Counted from the stretch's first letter, positions 37,926 to 51,510 are shown. The stretch is 64,000 bases of DNA from Flaccisagitta enflata (GCA_965153355.1 OZ231126.1:56606001-56670000), one strand, 5' to 3'. The notes: generated by a model from the sequence alone, not told the origin. Made by a program: numbers and translations.

Positions 37926-38739
37926 ATACCACCAGCTGCCATGTTTTTCAAACGCACTTTGACCATGTTATTATTCGCTCGTTTATTCGGAGTTCGTAAC
38001 TGAGCCACACAAGCTCTCTAAGTGTGGTACTAGCGCAAACGCACTCCGCCACTGCCTGCGTAATTGCGTTCCAGTTGGTGTTTTCCGAAGAACCATCTCA
38101 AAAATATGAATATCTTTTTGATCGAAACCATCCTTTCGAACAAAACGCAATCGTGTCTGAGAGCCAACTCTTTTGAAATATAACTGCTCTTTTTCATTGT
38201 CGTTACGAAGTCATCGGGCCTTATTCGGTCGTAACAATGAAGAAATAATCGACATTGAGAATGACTTCATTTTGGTTTACAAAACGTTTATTGGCGCTTA
38301 TAAATCTTGTAACTGCAATATGCAAATAAGTTTTTCTACCGAGACAAGCGACGCGGTAAACACTAAACGGCTTCAACGTACAGTTCAGCTTTACTACAGC
38401 GCATATCATGGATCTGGGCAAAGTTATAGTTATGCATTACTTATACGCTGACTTATTGCCCGCAAAGCCCAGAAAAAAAAACTTGTCAATCACTCATGGG
38501 ACAGCCACTACTTGCTTTGTAAGAGGGAGTGCTACAAAAGCGGGTGCGCTCTAGCGGCGCTCCACTGAAGAGGAATTCATCTGCGCAATTTCTGGCGGCC
38601 TGTGATATTTTCAACTTTGGACGGTCGCAAAAGCTGATGAGGGTGAAATGGAAAAGCTTGCATTTGGCATTTGGCATTTGGCTATTTCCTTTCTTCATTT
38701 CGTGCTACAGAATCGGCACCTCTGGTTATGAAAAAAAAA
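37926..38739. other. Unassigned sequence, no convincing exon
   Basis: GC content is higher than surroundings at 37970-38100 and 38530-38640, and short frames exist (for example 38173-38451, +), but no protein family or complete splice structure is recognised. Confidence 0.35.
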
Positions 38740-38893
38740 AACAAGGCTGGAGATACGGCTACCGAACTCGCGTGCGGGTGGGTAGGGGCAGTGAGTTAAC
38801 ATGCTTACTCAAGCATTTGGGCAGGGGCAGTAATGCAAAAGATGCCCAAAACGCCAAAAACGGCTTATAGAGTGGCGAGCACGCGACTATAGA
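38740..38893 (+). mobile_element. Hairpin-ended Helentron-like element
   Basis: Starts AACAAGGCTGGAGATACGGC with GAACTCGCGTGCGGGTGGG, and ends CTTATAGAGTGGCG then CACGCGACTATAG. No tetranucleotide expansion. Confidence 0.65.
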
Positions 38894-40189
38894 TGTAAAT
38901 TACTGGGCCAACAAGGAACACGCCTTTCAAGGTTTTACGGTTTTACTTTGATTCATTGTTGTGTTAACCTTATTCAAACCGTTTTTCTCCGTTTAGGAAA
39001 TGACGCGGAGCTGAACGTGATAAACAAGTTCAAATCTTCCTGCTTTGATCTATTGTGCTTGGGATTTTGGGATCGCACCCAGAAGATTTTTCGGACGCTG
39101 CCCTATGATGTTGGGAAGTCTCATGAGATATTTGTAGTCTTCAATGGGGAGGTAAAGACCCGCTTAAAGCGCATTACGAGTTTACACAAAAATGACCATC
39201 ATTTTACAACAAATGACCATCATTTTACAACAAATTACAATCGTTTTACAACGAATTTACACAAGAATGACCATCATTTTGGCTGAGTGATGTAATTACA
39301 TCAACGAATATATAAGCCATAACCGACAGACCGTACGATAATAACCTCTTTAAAAATGGATGCGAGGATGCACACAGGAAAGCAGCTAGTCATTCAAGGA
39401 TAGCTCCTGGTTAACGGTACCCGTTTTCCCGCCAAAAAGTGTTTTAGTGTGGAATGATGAGATCGGAATAGGGCTATGATTCAACAAGAAACAACTTTAT
39501 TATGAGAGATCAATGTATAATTTCTAAATAGCTGATGTTTTCCAGTTCTTTTGAGACTAGAAATGTAGTAAGGAATGAACTTTGGCTGGGAGGGTTATAG
39601 TATGCTAGACAAGTCAGTTTTTAGCTTTGGAAGGTTTATTTCAAGATGTTTGAAAGGGCACGATTATGACCGGGAGAGCTGTACGATTGGTGATTTTAGG
39701 TCTGAAGGTATTGATTTGGAGCTTGATAGGGCAGAATTTGACTGTAATTGTGTTAATGTAAACTTTGTATTGAGTTTCAAGGGGGTTGAAATGTGGCAAG
39801 AGTTGGCATCTTTCGAACTTTTTGATTTAGAGATTGGAAGTGCAAGATTCAAATGTCAAAGATAAAGAATGATATAGTAGACACGTATTCAAATGGATCT
39901 TTTGGAACCTTTAGTTCTTAAGGTCATCGGCCATTTGAGACTGATGCTCAACAAAGAAGTTTGAAGTAGTGAATAAAGCTAGGGATTGGGGAGGGAAGGA
40001 AAAGAGTGCTGTCTGGGAAAGAGTTAGGTCCGTTACTGACCAACAGACTAATGAACCGACTGACGGACTGATCTCATTTCCAGTCCTCGTTGAAGGAGAA
40101 ATGAAGCAGTCCATTTGGCAAGAATGGTGGGGGGGCCTTTGGTATGTTTGGTTATTACATTGCGGAAGTACACTTAGTTTTGTTCTTAT
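38894..40189. other. Unassigned sequence
   Basis: 39175-39285 has ATGACCATCATTTTACAACA tandem units (four imperfect copies). 39300-39375 resembles the 3' end of a hairpin-ended element (CTCTTTAAAAATGGATGCGA). An open frame of 96 codons at 39575-39865 (+) has unremarkable composition and no recognised domain. Confidence 0.35.
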
Positions 40190-40677
40190 AAACTTGGTTC
40201 TTATTGGACCAATAGATGCGTCCTCTTAGGATGTAAGATATTAGGATATAAATCATTAAGAACGATATTAAGATATAAGCCTCCCCCTCACCTCCCCAAC
40301 CCCCACCCCCCTACACTTTCCCACGCCTCCCCACCCCCCACGCCTTGTCCTCACAGAGAGACATGAAGAGACATGAAGACACATGGAGAGATATGAAGAG
40401 ATATGAAGAGACATGAGGGAATATGAGGAAATATGAAGAGACATGAAGAGACATGAAGAGACATGAAGAGATGTAAGGAAAAAAAGAGACGTAAGAGAAA
40501 TGAGAGACGTTAGAGACAAAAGAGACATATAGGAGACAAAAGAGATATAAGAGACATGAAGAGTCATGAAGAGAAACGAAGAGAAAACCCTAAAAATCGC
40601 CTTTTGAAAATTTATGACATACATACATACGTAGGGACACAGCCTCTTATAGAGATGCGAGGACGCATCTGAAAAAG
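40190..40677 (+). mobile_element. Hairpin-ended element, GATGCG subfamily
   Basis: ATTGGACCAATAGATGCGTC at the left, C-rich then GAGACATGAA minisatellite interior, and CTCTTATAGAGATGCGAGGA then CGCATCTGAAAAAGG at the right. Same architecture as 30224-31187. Confidence 0.65.
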
Positions 40678-41299
40678 GTGTATTTTGAGATATCCTGTTA
40701 TTACGGATTTTGGCAAACAGAAGAACAGTCTAAACTCGGAATGTTTTTCGCCTTCTTATGTGTGTGGAAAACAGGATCCACCCACATCCTCTTCCTCTTC
40801 TTCTCTCCGTTTTCCTGCTCCTCTAAAAACTCTTCCTCTTCTTCCTCCGACTCTTCCTCCTCTTTTTCCATCTTCCATTTCGGGAATTTACCTCCCAGAT
40901 TTGTGCATTGATGCGCTTGCGGTTTGACCGTTACGTCTGTGTGGCGTCTTTCCTATGTTTTTGACGTCGTTTGCTTAGCATTTATCAATAGTCACTTTGC
41001 GTGTAACTTTCTTTCTTATTCTATCCTTCTTGGTTGTATGTAAATGAAGTCAAGGGGGCGGTGGGATGCAGAAGGATGATCTCAGGTGCGGAGACCTGCA
41101 TTGGGTAGAACCGGATAAAAAAGGGGGCGGTTCCTTTCCTCCCACTGACTCTCCCACTTTTAAGAGATAATAATGAATTATCCTTTTCTACTCATCTTAT
41201 TTCATCGTTTAGGTTGTTCCACAGATGCATGCTTGTAATTGTACTTCTAGCAATTGTTATCATGACTCTCACTTGTTGCTTTATTCAACACTTTAAAAC

Positions 41300-41302
41300 A
41301 AA

Positions 41303-41380
<78 letters not shown>
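41300..41380 (+). repeat. (CT)n microsatellite
   Basis: About 75 bp of CT. Confidence 0.97.
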
Positions 41381-41383
<3 letters not shown>

Positions 41384-41786
41384 CTGACATATACCCTCCC
41401 ACTCGTTGAGTCATCGGTGTTTAGATCGAGCGTTTTTAAAGATAGATGCAAAGATCGATAACTAAGTGATCATGTTATGGCGCTTGCGTCAGGGGTCAGA
41501 AATGGCAATCAAATATGGGCTATCCAAAGCTTCATTAACACCCCGCCTTAACGTTCCCAACAAAAACGGAAATCCGCCTATCACGGATATAAAATTGTCT
41601 TGTTTTGCCATCTCTGATCTCTCTTAATCTGTATTTTCAATATCGAGAATCCGCTTGTGATTTATTTCTTTGACATTCGTTATTGCGGGGTTTAATCTTA
41701 TGTTACAATCTATAACAGAGGTTTGCAGGTGTTTGCGATGTCTAGCACCAACACTCTCTATTACATATTTCCCATCTCCTCCCACA

Positions 41787-42625
41787 GGCGCTCGTCCATT
41801 CTAAATTATTGTCGTCTCCTCGTTGTCGTGATGGTGATGCCAGTAACGACGCCGTCGTCTGGCTTTTCGATCTCCTCCGCGCCGACTTCCGTCTCGGCGA
41901 CCTTCTTCAAGCGCATTTGCGTCTGCAGCGTCAACGACTAGCTAATGATTCGAAACCCTTTCTCGGTCAAACGTCGCTTTTAATCTCGGCCGAGAGGAGC
42001 CAAACGGAAGATCGATTTGACGATGACGCGTTGTGCGTGGGTAAACGGCAGGAGAGCGGTTCTGCGTGTGATGAAATTGGGGGCGCCACGATGGATAGTG
42101 CTAATGAGGATAATTGTGATACACCCGCAAAATCGAATAAGTCTTCCTCGCCATCTTACCCTCAATACGTCTCCTCCTCCTCATCGTCCACCTCTCATTC
42201 ATTATCAACATCATTATCATCATCTTCTTCCTCACCTTTAGCTCTAACATCGCCTACCATTTCTACCTCGGTCATCTTCGGCGTCGTTTTCCGCCTTTTT
42301 GCCACGTTGCAGCGTCATTCCGCCGTTTGTCGTCAGTTGGCGTTTAAATGGCGATGTTTTCGCGGGATTTATCAACGAATTTGTCGTCTTCAGCTTTGCG
42401 ACCGGAAGTCGAAAACTGCGGCAACCGATTCGACGACGTCCAGCGGCAGGAAGCGTAATGATGACGACAGTGACGGTGATTTCAACTATCATCAATCCTC
42501 GAGATCTGATGACGGTCACGTCGGCGATCTTTCCTCTTCCTCCTCTTCACCCTCTTCCTCCTTTCTGCTCGGCAATCTTCTTTCGATTTGGTTAATCGAT
42601 TTGGCGCAGTTTAGATTTACTAGAG
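41787..42625 (+). CDS. Orphan internal exon encoding a Ser-rich protein segment
   Basis: A frame open from a good acceptor (CCTCCCACAG before GCGCTCGTCC) to a donor (AGAG|GTAATC). It encodes about 279 residues. The first 45 residues are well ordered (VVWLFDLLRADFRLGDLL, then QAHLRLQRQ). An acidic linker follows, then poly-Ser runs from TCC/TCA repeats, a Cys/Arg block (RHSAVCRQLAFKWRCFRG), more Ser, and a final hydrophobic FLLGNLLSIWLIDLAQFRF. I do not recognise the family. No flanking exons were identified. An alternative reading is a low-complexity artefact, but the non-Ser segments and splice signals argue for a real exon. Confidence 0.45.
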
Positions 42626-43032
42626 GTAATCGAGAAAAAAAAAGCTGAAACGTTAGTTTCGATAAAATGTCATGACATTAGTCAAGAACCAAATGCTCGA
42701 CTGGCTGAGACAAAGGAAATTGTCGTGCGCTGATGAGACAGCGAATTGAATTTTCTTTCTTTTTTTGATGCAGTTGATCAGAGGGAAAAACCGGTCTAGA
42801 GCTACGATGAAAGGAAAGGGATTTTCAAGTTGGATAAGGTGGAAGTTCTTGACATGAATGCCTCGCCTTACCTCTTTCTTTCTCTCTGCCTTTATCTTTG
42901 TCTCTTGCTCTCTTTTTCTTGCCCTCTTTTTTTCTTGTTCTCTTTTATTTCAGTCTCTTTCTTACTTTATCATTTTCTCTTACTCCTTTTCTCTTACTCT
43001 GAATGTCCCTCTATCTGCCTATCCGTCTATCT

Positions 43033-43303
<271 letters not shown>

Positions 43304-43639
43304 TCCCTTCACTCCCCCAATGATATGGCCTCTCAGCTTTTAACATTGACGTCAGCAGGAGACAAGGACCGACGACACACGTGACGTGTGTTGACTACGA
43401 CGACGATAAGGATCGTTATCTCAAGTTGCCTTACCTAATTCGATTTTTGTAAAATTTCCAACTCAACTTCTAGTCTAATCGAGATCGTCGTAAATGCGAG
43501 CGAATCTCAATGGTCACTTGACAAGACCAGATACAGGATACAGATGAAAACTTTCTGACCCATTAAGTTAATCATTAAGGCACCAGGTAATCTGTAACGT
43601 AAAGCAGCGATATTAAAACCCGACTTTGCTTGGAATCGC

Positions 43640-43830
43640 TCGGGTTCTGCTTGGGATTGCTTAGGGCTGCTCGGGGTTGCTTGGGGTTGCTCGGGGTTGC
43701 TCGGGGTTGCTCGGGGTTGATGAACTTGATGTTATAATTTGTCATAGTGTAGTCATTGTTTCCAACAATACAACCCCTCGGGGTTTACTCGGGGTTTACT
43801 TGGGGTTCAACCCGGAGCAACCCCCGATTA
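43640..43830 (+). repeat. 10-bp tandem repeat TTGCTCGGGG
   Basis: At least eight units of GCTCGGGGTT/GCTTGGGGTT at 43640-43720, with decayed units after. Confidence 0.85.
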
Positions 43831-43878
43831 CGGGGTGTAAGGTAAAATTACCGTGAATCAAAAGATTTGTTGTTGATA

Positions 43879-44748
43879 CAGTACCTTCCGAGCAAACCAG
43901 GCTAAAACTGGAGGATTAGTTTTTATTACTTTAAATTCATTTCCCAAACTTCATTTTTTACATCGAACTTGATTAAAAGATACTTAATTCCTTGAACATA
44001 TTTGGCTGACAAAAAGAATAACTCGTGAAATCAAAGTGCATGAAGACATCAATATGGAGTGTTCTAACCCAACCATTGGATTCAGCAGAAAATTTGAGCG
44101 TAACTGGAGCTCTATCGATTTTGTTTTTTTTTCAGAATCCCTACAAGCGAATTAAATTTGAATAGCTTGCGTATCATAAACCCAGCAACCCTTGGCCTAA
44201 AAACCAACCTTGTCCTAACCCTAACCTAAAACTATCCCCAACCCTAACCCAACCTAAACCTTCTTCCTAACCCTTTTAAAAAAAAAAAATACTTAAAAGT
44301 GTTTAAAAACAAAAATCATGATGCTTGTACAAGTGTACCGAAAATTTTACCTATCCTAGAACTACAAGAACAGCTCCATCAGACTATTAGTTCAGGTTTT
44401 ACAGCTATTTTAAGTTTTTAAGGACAATTGTCTCAAATGAATTTTGTATAATTGTCCTTAAAAACTTTAAATGGCCATAAAACCTGAAATAATTGTCTGA
44501 TTGAGCTGTTCTTGTAGTCTACGATAGGTAAAATTTTCTGCTGAATCCAATGGTCTGGGTTAGAACACTCCATATTGATGTCTTCATACACTTTGATTTC
44601 ACAAGTTATTTTTTTTGACAGCCAAATATGTTCAAGGAATTAAGTATCTTTTAATTAAATTAAATACAAAAAATAAAGTTTGAAAAATAAAATTAAAGTA
44701 ACAAAAATTAATCCTCCAGTTTTAGCCGGGTTTGCTCGGAAGGTACTG
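43879..44748. mobile_element. Foldback MITE, CAGTACC family, long copy
   Basis: Left end CAGTACCTTCCGAGCAAACC followed by GGCTAAAACTGGAGGATTA; the right end is its inverse. Arms continue about 300 bp (AATATGGAGTGTTCTAACCC). The centre has an extra block with CCCTAA-like repeats (44190-44270) absent from the short copy 54991-55588. Confidence 0.88.
44195..44270 (+). repeat. Degenerate CCCTAA (telomere-like) array
   Basis: Repeated CCCTAACC, CCTAAAA and CCAACCC units, about 75 bp, inside the foldback MITE. Confidence 0.65.
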
Positions 44749-44907
44749 TTACTCCGGAGATGGATCGATTTATTGTTTGTACGTCAGATCGAAATCGGTA
44801 ATCGATCGATGGTTAGACAGACGGACACATAGAAAGATCAAAAGATGGGTTAATACTTAGAATTACTTAGATAGATTGACGTCAAATGTCATGTTATTAT
44901 TAAAAAG

Positions 44908-44957
44908 ATGGATAGATGGATAGATAGATAGATAAATAGATAAATAGATAGATAGAT

Positions 44958-44989
<32 letters not shown>

Positions 44990-45012
44990 GGATAGATAGA
45001 TAGATAGATGAA
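44908..45012 (+). repeat. (GATA)n microsatellite
   Basis: About 100 bp of GATA with GATG and AATA variants. Confidence 0.95.
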
Positions 45013-45362
45013 AGACTAGACAGCGAAAAAATATAGATTCACAGTGGCCAAACTGAGAAAGAAAGATAAGATTGATAATGGAAGATAGTAAGACAGAATG
45101 ACAGAATGACAGAGATTCAAAAAGTTGCAAAATAGAGGATGGGCCCCGGCCGAACTCACACAAGTCCTGAAAGCATGTAAACATTCATTTGCCATTTACA
45201 CATGAGAAATAAACGCTTTGTGGTTTGAAGTGTAGAATTCCGAGTTAATGTTTGCATTGGCGCAGCTCTATTTTCATTTCAGTTCAGTTTTACAAAATCG
45301 TTATTTTTTTTCTCTCTCTTGAGAAAACGTAAACGAATTCAAGGTCGTCTTAGAAAGAGAGA

Positions 45363-45595
45363 ACTAGTAACGCGGGGTTGAAATATCGTCGCGGACGGGC
45401 AGGTAAAGGCTTACAACCCCTATCCACAGTTCCACACCCCACGCCCCACTCCTACCCCCCCCCCGGCCCCCAGACAGCATCTAAGACGTCAGCTCAATAT
45501 CCACTTTTCGATTCATGTTCATGGACGGACTAACGGACCAATGGATAGACAGACAAAGCCTCTTATAGAGTCACTAGTCCGAAACAAAAAAGGAG
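45363..45595 (+). mobile_element. Hairpin-ended element, second subfamily
   Basis: GAAATATCGTCGCGGACGGG, ACAACCCCTATCCACA, (GGAC)n and CTTATAGAGTCACTAGTCCG. Relative of 6623-6845. Confidence 0.6.
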
Positions 45596-46635
45596 AGAAA
45601 AAGAAAAAGACCAACGGACCAACAAACCGACCAAAGGACACGGCCTTTCAAAGATATGCGAGGACAGGACACGCGGAGAAAAAACATTTTTTTCGTTCAT
45701 TTCTTTAAGAAATCCGGATCTCAGGTTAAGAGGAATAAAATTTAAGAAATTGAGAGCGAGAAAAAAGTTACCGAAGAGCGAAGTCACGTGCTTCAATTGC
45801 ACCGTTGCTGAGATGAATCAATGTCAAGAACCAAGCCGTAAAGGCGAGAATGAATCACATGCATACGGTAAAAGAAGAAAAGGAAAAAGAGTATTCGCTG
45901 ACAACTTTGTAACGTTTCGGATGGATGGACGGACAGACGGACAGACGGACAGACGGGACGGTTGACAACTTCGAGACAAAAAAAGAAAAAAAAATGCACA
46001 AGAAAGTAAACATTTTAAATACTTAGACATATGACTCGATCCGCATGGTTCGCCATCGCCATATCATTGATCTGGATAAAATCTATTGCGTACAATGATA
46101 ATCAATATTGTAACTAAACCATAATGTCCGAACAAAACTCAATTGAAATCGTTTTTCGTTGTCGGAAGTTTCCGGAATCATTTATGATGAGTCATGGGTT
46201 TTTCTGATACAAGCTGGTGGAACGACGACTTCCTAACGCTACGGCGGGTAACAACATTAAGTACGTAAGGTGAATGTAGACGAGAGCTGGACGGGAGGAC
46301 GATTTAAAGGTCAAAGTGACGCTTCCGTTTAAACTGATAAAAAGCTCTGAATTGAATCGTCCAATGGTTTTGCTTTTCCATCTACGCAATGACGCATCAT
46401 TCAAGACTAGAATCTAAGCATAATTTTCGTTCGTTGGGGATTCGGAGAAATCTTTCTGTATATAGCGTGCAGCTAATTGTGCATGTTGAGACTGGCCTGA
46501 GTTGAAAATCAAAACGAGGAACACGCAATCAAGCGCTTCAAACGTTGGAGATTCGTGGAATTTGGGAGGACCGAATCAGATGGATGATGCATAAATTTGA
46601 TCAGTGTTGATTCGGTGTTTGACCGTAGGAAACCG

Positions 46636-46689
<54 letters not shown>

Positions 46690-46690
46690 A
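46636..46690 (+). repeat. (CAA)n microsatellite
   Basis: About 18 CAA units; further broken CAA units continue to 46770. Confidence 0.95.
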
Positions 46691-46770
46691 TCACAAACAC
46701 AACACTTAAACAACAACACTTAAACAACAACACAAAAACAACAACAACAAACAACAACACCACACAAACA

Positions 46771-46958
<188 letters not shown>

Positions 46959-47785
46959 AAATGGCTAACTGTTCATTGACTGGATTGACGCGACGAAAAG
47001 ATGAAGTCATTGGATTTGAGGCACTTACAGACTTCAGGATAACTTTCAATTAATGAAGTGCGGTTTGCTGAATGTCGCGACGTCGCGCCGAGGTCGCGTT
47101 CGAGGAACAAAATTTGAACGACAGACAGACAGAGCAAAAAGACTACACTTGAAATCAGCGATTTGAGGAAAGGAAAACTAGCTCGATAGAGTAGTGGCGC
47201 TGGCATCAGGAGATAGAAATGATTTTTTTTCTCCGCGTGCTTTTATTTGGCGAATCTATGTATACCACAGCAGAATAATCTGATCCATTTCATTTCAAAC
47301 AAATAAAAAGAGTCGGTTATACGGTTTGTTTCAAAATTCAATAAGCAACATCGATTTGTCAAATACTTTTTCGTTGAAAAAAAATCCTCGTTTTGGATCC
47401 GTTTGAGAGGAAAATGTATGTATGTAAATGTATACAGTTACAGATTGATATTTCACGTGTTGTTGCGCCAGGAGGAAATTAGAATAGTGCCCAATCCTTC
47501 ATCCATGATTAAAGGCGGACTTAAATTCTTTGTCGAGGTTGTTACGAATTAAGTATGACAGGTGTGTTTATTAAAAGTGTTGATTATTATTGTAAATGTT
47601 TCAAACTTTTCTATCAAAATACAACAATATCAAAAATGATCGAAGATCGGCGAAGAAGAGGGAGAACATTAATGAAAACGCGAATCAAAAGGGGACCAAC
47701 GTGACGAGGAATCATTTGAGAAGACTAAATGCTCTACTAGTTTCTGAACCTTCTTTGTCAACACTCAGATAAAAGTGGAAATAGA

Positions 47786-47880
47786 AGAACAAGGTCGGAA
47801 ACACGGCTGGCAAAATGTGCAGGTGTGCTAGGGCCGCTGAGGGAACGAACGAACGAACGAACGAACGAACGAACGAAGTC
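47786..47880 (+). mobile_element. 5' fragment of hairpin-ended element
   Basis: AACAAGGTCGGAAACACGGC followed by (GAAC)n; truncated before the hairpin. Confidence 0.5.
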
Positions 47881-47891
47881 GCTTGGAAACT

Positions 47892-48063
47892 TTTTAGTCG
47901 CAGACAAGCGACTCTATTTGTGGCTTTGTCCGTCCGTCGGTCCGTCCGTCACACTCGAGTTGTCACGCTCGAGTTGAAAACGATCACATTAAGTGTGAAA
48001 ACGCGCATTATCGCCCCTGCCCACCAGTCCGCGACTGGTTTTGGCCGTGTGTCCGGCCTTGTT
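47892..48063 (-). mobile_element. Hairpin-ended Helentron-like element
   Basis: TTTTTAGTCGCAGACAAGCG then ACTCTA; (CCGT)n, GCCCCTGCCCACCAGTCCGC and GTGTGTCCGGCCTTGTT. Close to 21199-21394 in reversed layout. Confidence 0.75.
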
Positions 48064-49669
48064 AAAGATCATTCTACTCGTTCGCAATACAGAGGGTTTA
48101 TGCGTTTTAGATGAATGACGTGGTGGAATACACTCTTTTCAGTTTTTAAAAAACAGCGAAATTTTTCTGAGGCTGAGACGTCCTTAAATTTTGGTGAAAT
48201 GTTCTTAATGTGTCCTTAATATTTTTTTATAGTTCTATATTATTAATGAAATGAAAATTGTAAAAACTTAGATTTATTATGAAAAACTGATTTGAAAATA
48301 TGAAATGTTGCAATGATTAATTAATATTTGTTTAGATGATGACCATATACAATATATAAAAACAAAAAAAATTACTATTTTTTTGAAGATAAATTTTTAA
48401 ACAATTTTCACAGCAAAATTGAAATTTAGAATATGAAACAATTCTTTTTTTAAATTTGACGCTGGAGGTTATCCTTAAAATGTCCTTAAATTTCAGCCTC
48501 ATGTCCTTATAAACTTTGTCCTTACTCAATAAAAAGAGTGTAGACGTGTTTACTTAGAAAACGGCAATGAACACTGAACAAGGAGAAAAAGTTCAACGAT
48601 GCCAAAAGCACTCAAACTGTTAACATCCAAGCATTCAAAATCCTGAACGGAGAGACGCGAAAAAAAACATTCAGTTTCTTGAGCAGCAGTAATTTGTTTT
48701 TCTTTACATGCCATCTTTAATGATAATTACCTGAGAAGAAGTAATATCTTGATCTAGAAAAAAAATAGTTTCCAAAGCAAGTAAGACAGCCCGAGGAACG
48801 ATATCAATCAAGCCTGACGCTCAACAAAGCAACAAGCCCGACCGTCCGGGCTGTGTCTCTATGTGTATTGATCATGTGACATACATGGAGAGACAGATGG
48901 ACGAACAGACAGGAGGAAAAGGCTCTCAAAACATGTTGGTTGATCATTTGTATAGGATCTCACCGTGGCCAAAAACAGCTGAGAAATGCGTTTTTTGCAC
49001 GGGCGTAACGGATCGATGGACCGACCAACCGACGGACGGACCGACCAACCGACGGACGGACAGACCCTCTCATTGAGATGCGTGCCTGACGGACGCTCCT
49101 GAAAAGAGGGAACACTCAAAGTAAGGTCGAAGTCTGCCTCACCTCTCATGAGAAAATGACACATCGTTACCTTTTCCCGTCGTCGTCTTCGTCGTCACCA
49201 TCGTCATCAACGTGTCCAGGGTCGTCGTCATCGTCGTCGTACTTCATTTATGAATCAATGGTTTAGGTGCCAATGTTCATATTTCGATAACAAAGGAGCA
49301 ATTCGAACCAGTATCAAGAAATCTAATAACTAATCATATTTTAAAGTAGTCATGTTATCATTAATCGTGGGAAGTGCGATTTGTGCGGAATAAATGCATT
49401 TGACTGTTACATGATTCCTTTTCTTCACAGAGATACACAGCAAATCAATCAGTGGCATAAAATGGCGAAGACGATGGCTATTTGGATACGCTGCAGCTGT
49501 TAAGGGGATGCGCCTGACCTATGCTCTATATAAGACTTTTTCAAAGCTATTCAAATTTATTCATTCATACCTATTGATTGTTGAAAGTTCTAAAAAATTG
49601 AAAACTCTAAAAAGCTGAAAGCTTAAAAAAATCATGGATGTGATGAAGAAAATGATTGAAAGAATCTAA
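48064..49669. other. AT-rich sequence without supported gene
   Basis: 48170-48530 contains several ATGTCCTTAAA-like repeats in both orientations, probably an old foldback. 48985-49095 resembles the 3' half of a hairpin-ended element with GACGGACCGACCAACC repeats. 49180-49245 is a GTC/ATC repeat. Confidence 0.4.
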
Positions 49670-49940
49670 GGGCGTGTTTCTAGTGAAGGTGAAAAACGCG
49701 TTTGTTCCCATTGAACGCGTTTACAGCATGAACATATTCAAGAATTTCAACTGTCCCACAAGGGAGTGAGCGAAGTGAGTGAGTGAGCCCGTGAACAGAG
49801 CGAGCAAGCAAGAGACGCGAGCGGAGCGCAGCGGAGCGCTGCGGAGCGAGTGAGCGGAGTAAGCAGTGCGAGAGAACAAACGTAGCGAGCGACCGAGTGG
49901 CCTTTTCAAAATGCGATCGTCTTTGACTAGAAACGCCCCC
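49670..49940. mobile_element. TAA-flanked MITE (PIF/Harbinger-like), copy 2
   Basis: GGGCGTGTTTCTAGT ... ACTAGAAACGCCCCC with TAA on the left and TGA on the right. Same interior as 20755-21005 (AACTGTCCCACAAGGGAGTG). 271 bp. Confidence 0.78.
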
Positions 49941-51410
49941 TGACAATTACTAGTGATCTTGATCATTTTCGGTCAGATGGACGGTCAGACACTCATATAG
50001 ATGCGCGTTGGTAATGATATTAACGTGGCCATACTTATTTTGACAAAAATCTATCAAATGTGTATGAGTTTGTCAATTGGAACAGTGGAACAGTGTTGGA
50101 ATGCTGAAGAATGGTTTTCGTCTTTTGGCAGAGTCCGAGTCAGAAAAAGTAAGACGGTTGTTTAAAGACTCTCGACAACAAACAATACGATCAAGAATTT
50201 GCATATCAATGCATGACAAAAAGGGAAAATGCTTTCGAATTTTTATTCCCGGAAATAGGTAATCGAACTGGCTTCCTTTGGCTTTAGAAAAGTGAATTGA
50301 CAGGTTGAAAAAGTAGTCGGCATAGAGGAAAAATGGCCGTGTTGGAAGTGAAAACAATTATCGTTGAATGAAATATGACGGGACAAGGCGGAAGGGGGCG
50401 TCAAGGGGCGGGAAAAAAACTATCGAGAGCAGAAGAAGAGGCTACATTACGGAAACCAATTGCAAACTTCACGACGGACCTACCGATTTAGTATAAGGAA
50501 CGGATCGACGGACACACGGACCAATCGACCAATTATGCTACTTTTTGGGGATTCATGTTTGCGACAAAGAAGACAGAAAATAAATGAGAAGCACAAAAAC
50601 GGCAGGTAAGCACACCGACTTGGCCTTAAGTTGGTTTGTTACGATTTTTTCAGCACCTGTTTTAGTACCAAAGTTTTCTCAGATTATAATGGGAGTTATC
50701 TTTCACGTAGGCGGGTGGCAAGAAATCATTCTGTACTTTTCAAAATCGAGACCCCTTTTCAGCTTCGATCGCTTCATTTTATTCCATACTATGGCCTGTT
50801 CCACAAACCACTGCTGATTCTGTCTGTCTTTCTATCTGCCCGCCTCCCAGTACTCTACTAATCAAGCACTACAACTAGTTACTGTTTTCTTCAAGATTCG
50901 CACTCTTAGAGCAAATTACGTCGCACTTGTTGCTTACCAGCTAATGTACCCACGTTTTTCTTTACCCCCCTCGAGTCACTGAATCCGAACCCCCCCCCCC
51001 CCCTTTCCCCGCCCCTTTCTCCCAATCCATGATTCCTGCCACCACGTCTGTCATTTTTGATGTCGAGCATATTAAGCTGTACATTATTGGTCTCTCCCCC
51101 GCGGCTAATTAAAAAAGAGTCGATATGTCCGCGATTTTCCTGCCAGTTTCCTCGCGTCATTACGATTATTACGCTGCGCCGATGCCGCCTTTCAAAACGC
51201 CGCTGACGACGCCGCGTTTGCTGCAGTTGCCGTCGTCGCCGGCTTCATCATCGCGGCGTCATCGTCGTCATAATATTCACCGACAACAACGACCCCTTCC
51301 CTTCAGTTGCGGTTGTCGTTATTGACATGGTCGTCAGTTCCGTAGTTGTAAATGATAGCGTCGTACTTATCAACCTGGTGTTGTTGTTGAACATGATTTT
51401 GCTGCCGTTT
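49941..51410. other. Unassigned sequence
   Basis: Short non-repetitive frames at 50077-50262 (+) and 51125-51325 (+; Pro/Ser/Arg-rich) have no recognised homology and no clear splice structure. 50985-51003 is a C-tract. Confidence 0.35.
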
Positions 51411-51414
51411 GTTT

Positions 51415-51509
<95 letters not shown>

Positions 51510-51510
51510 G
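51411..51510 (+). repeat. (GTT)n microsatellite
   Basis: About 33 perfect units; the corresponding Val/Leu-rich frames are repeat translations. Confidence 0.97.

Noticed and set aside
40685-40927. Ser/Pro-rich frame as an upstream exon of the 41787 exon
   Set aside because: Composition stems from TCCTCT repeats. No convincing donor follows (GTTTGA) and no homology supports it.
45750-45965. Basic frame with a CxxC (TCFNCTV)
   Set aside because: Ends in GGAC repeats of a decayed hairpin element. No family, no second zinc-ligand pair, and no splice context.
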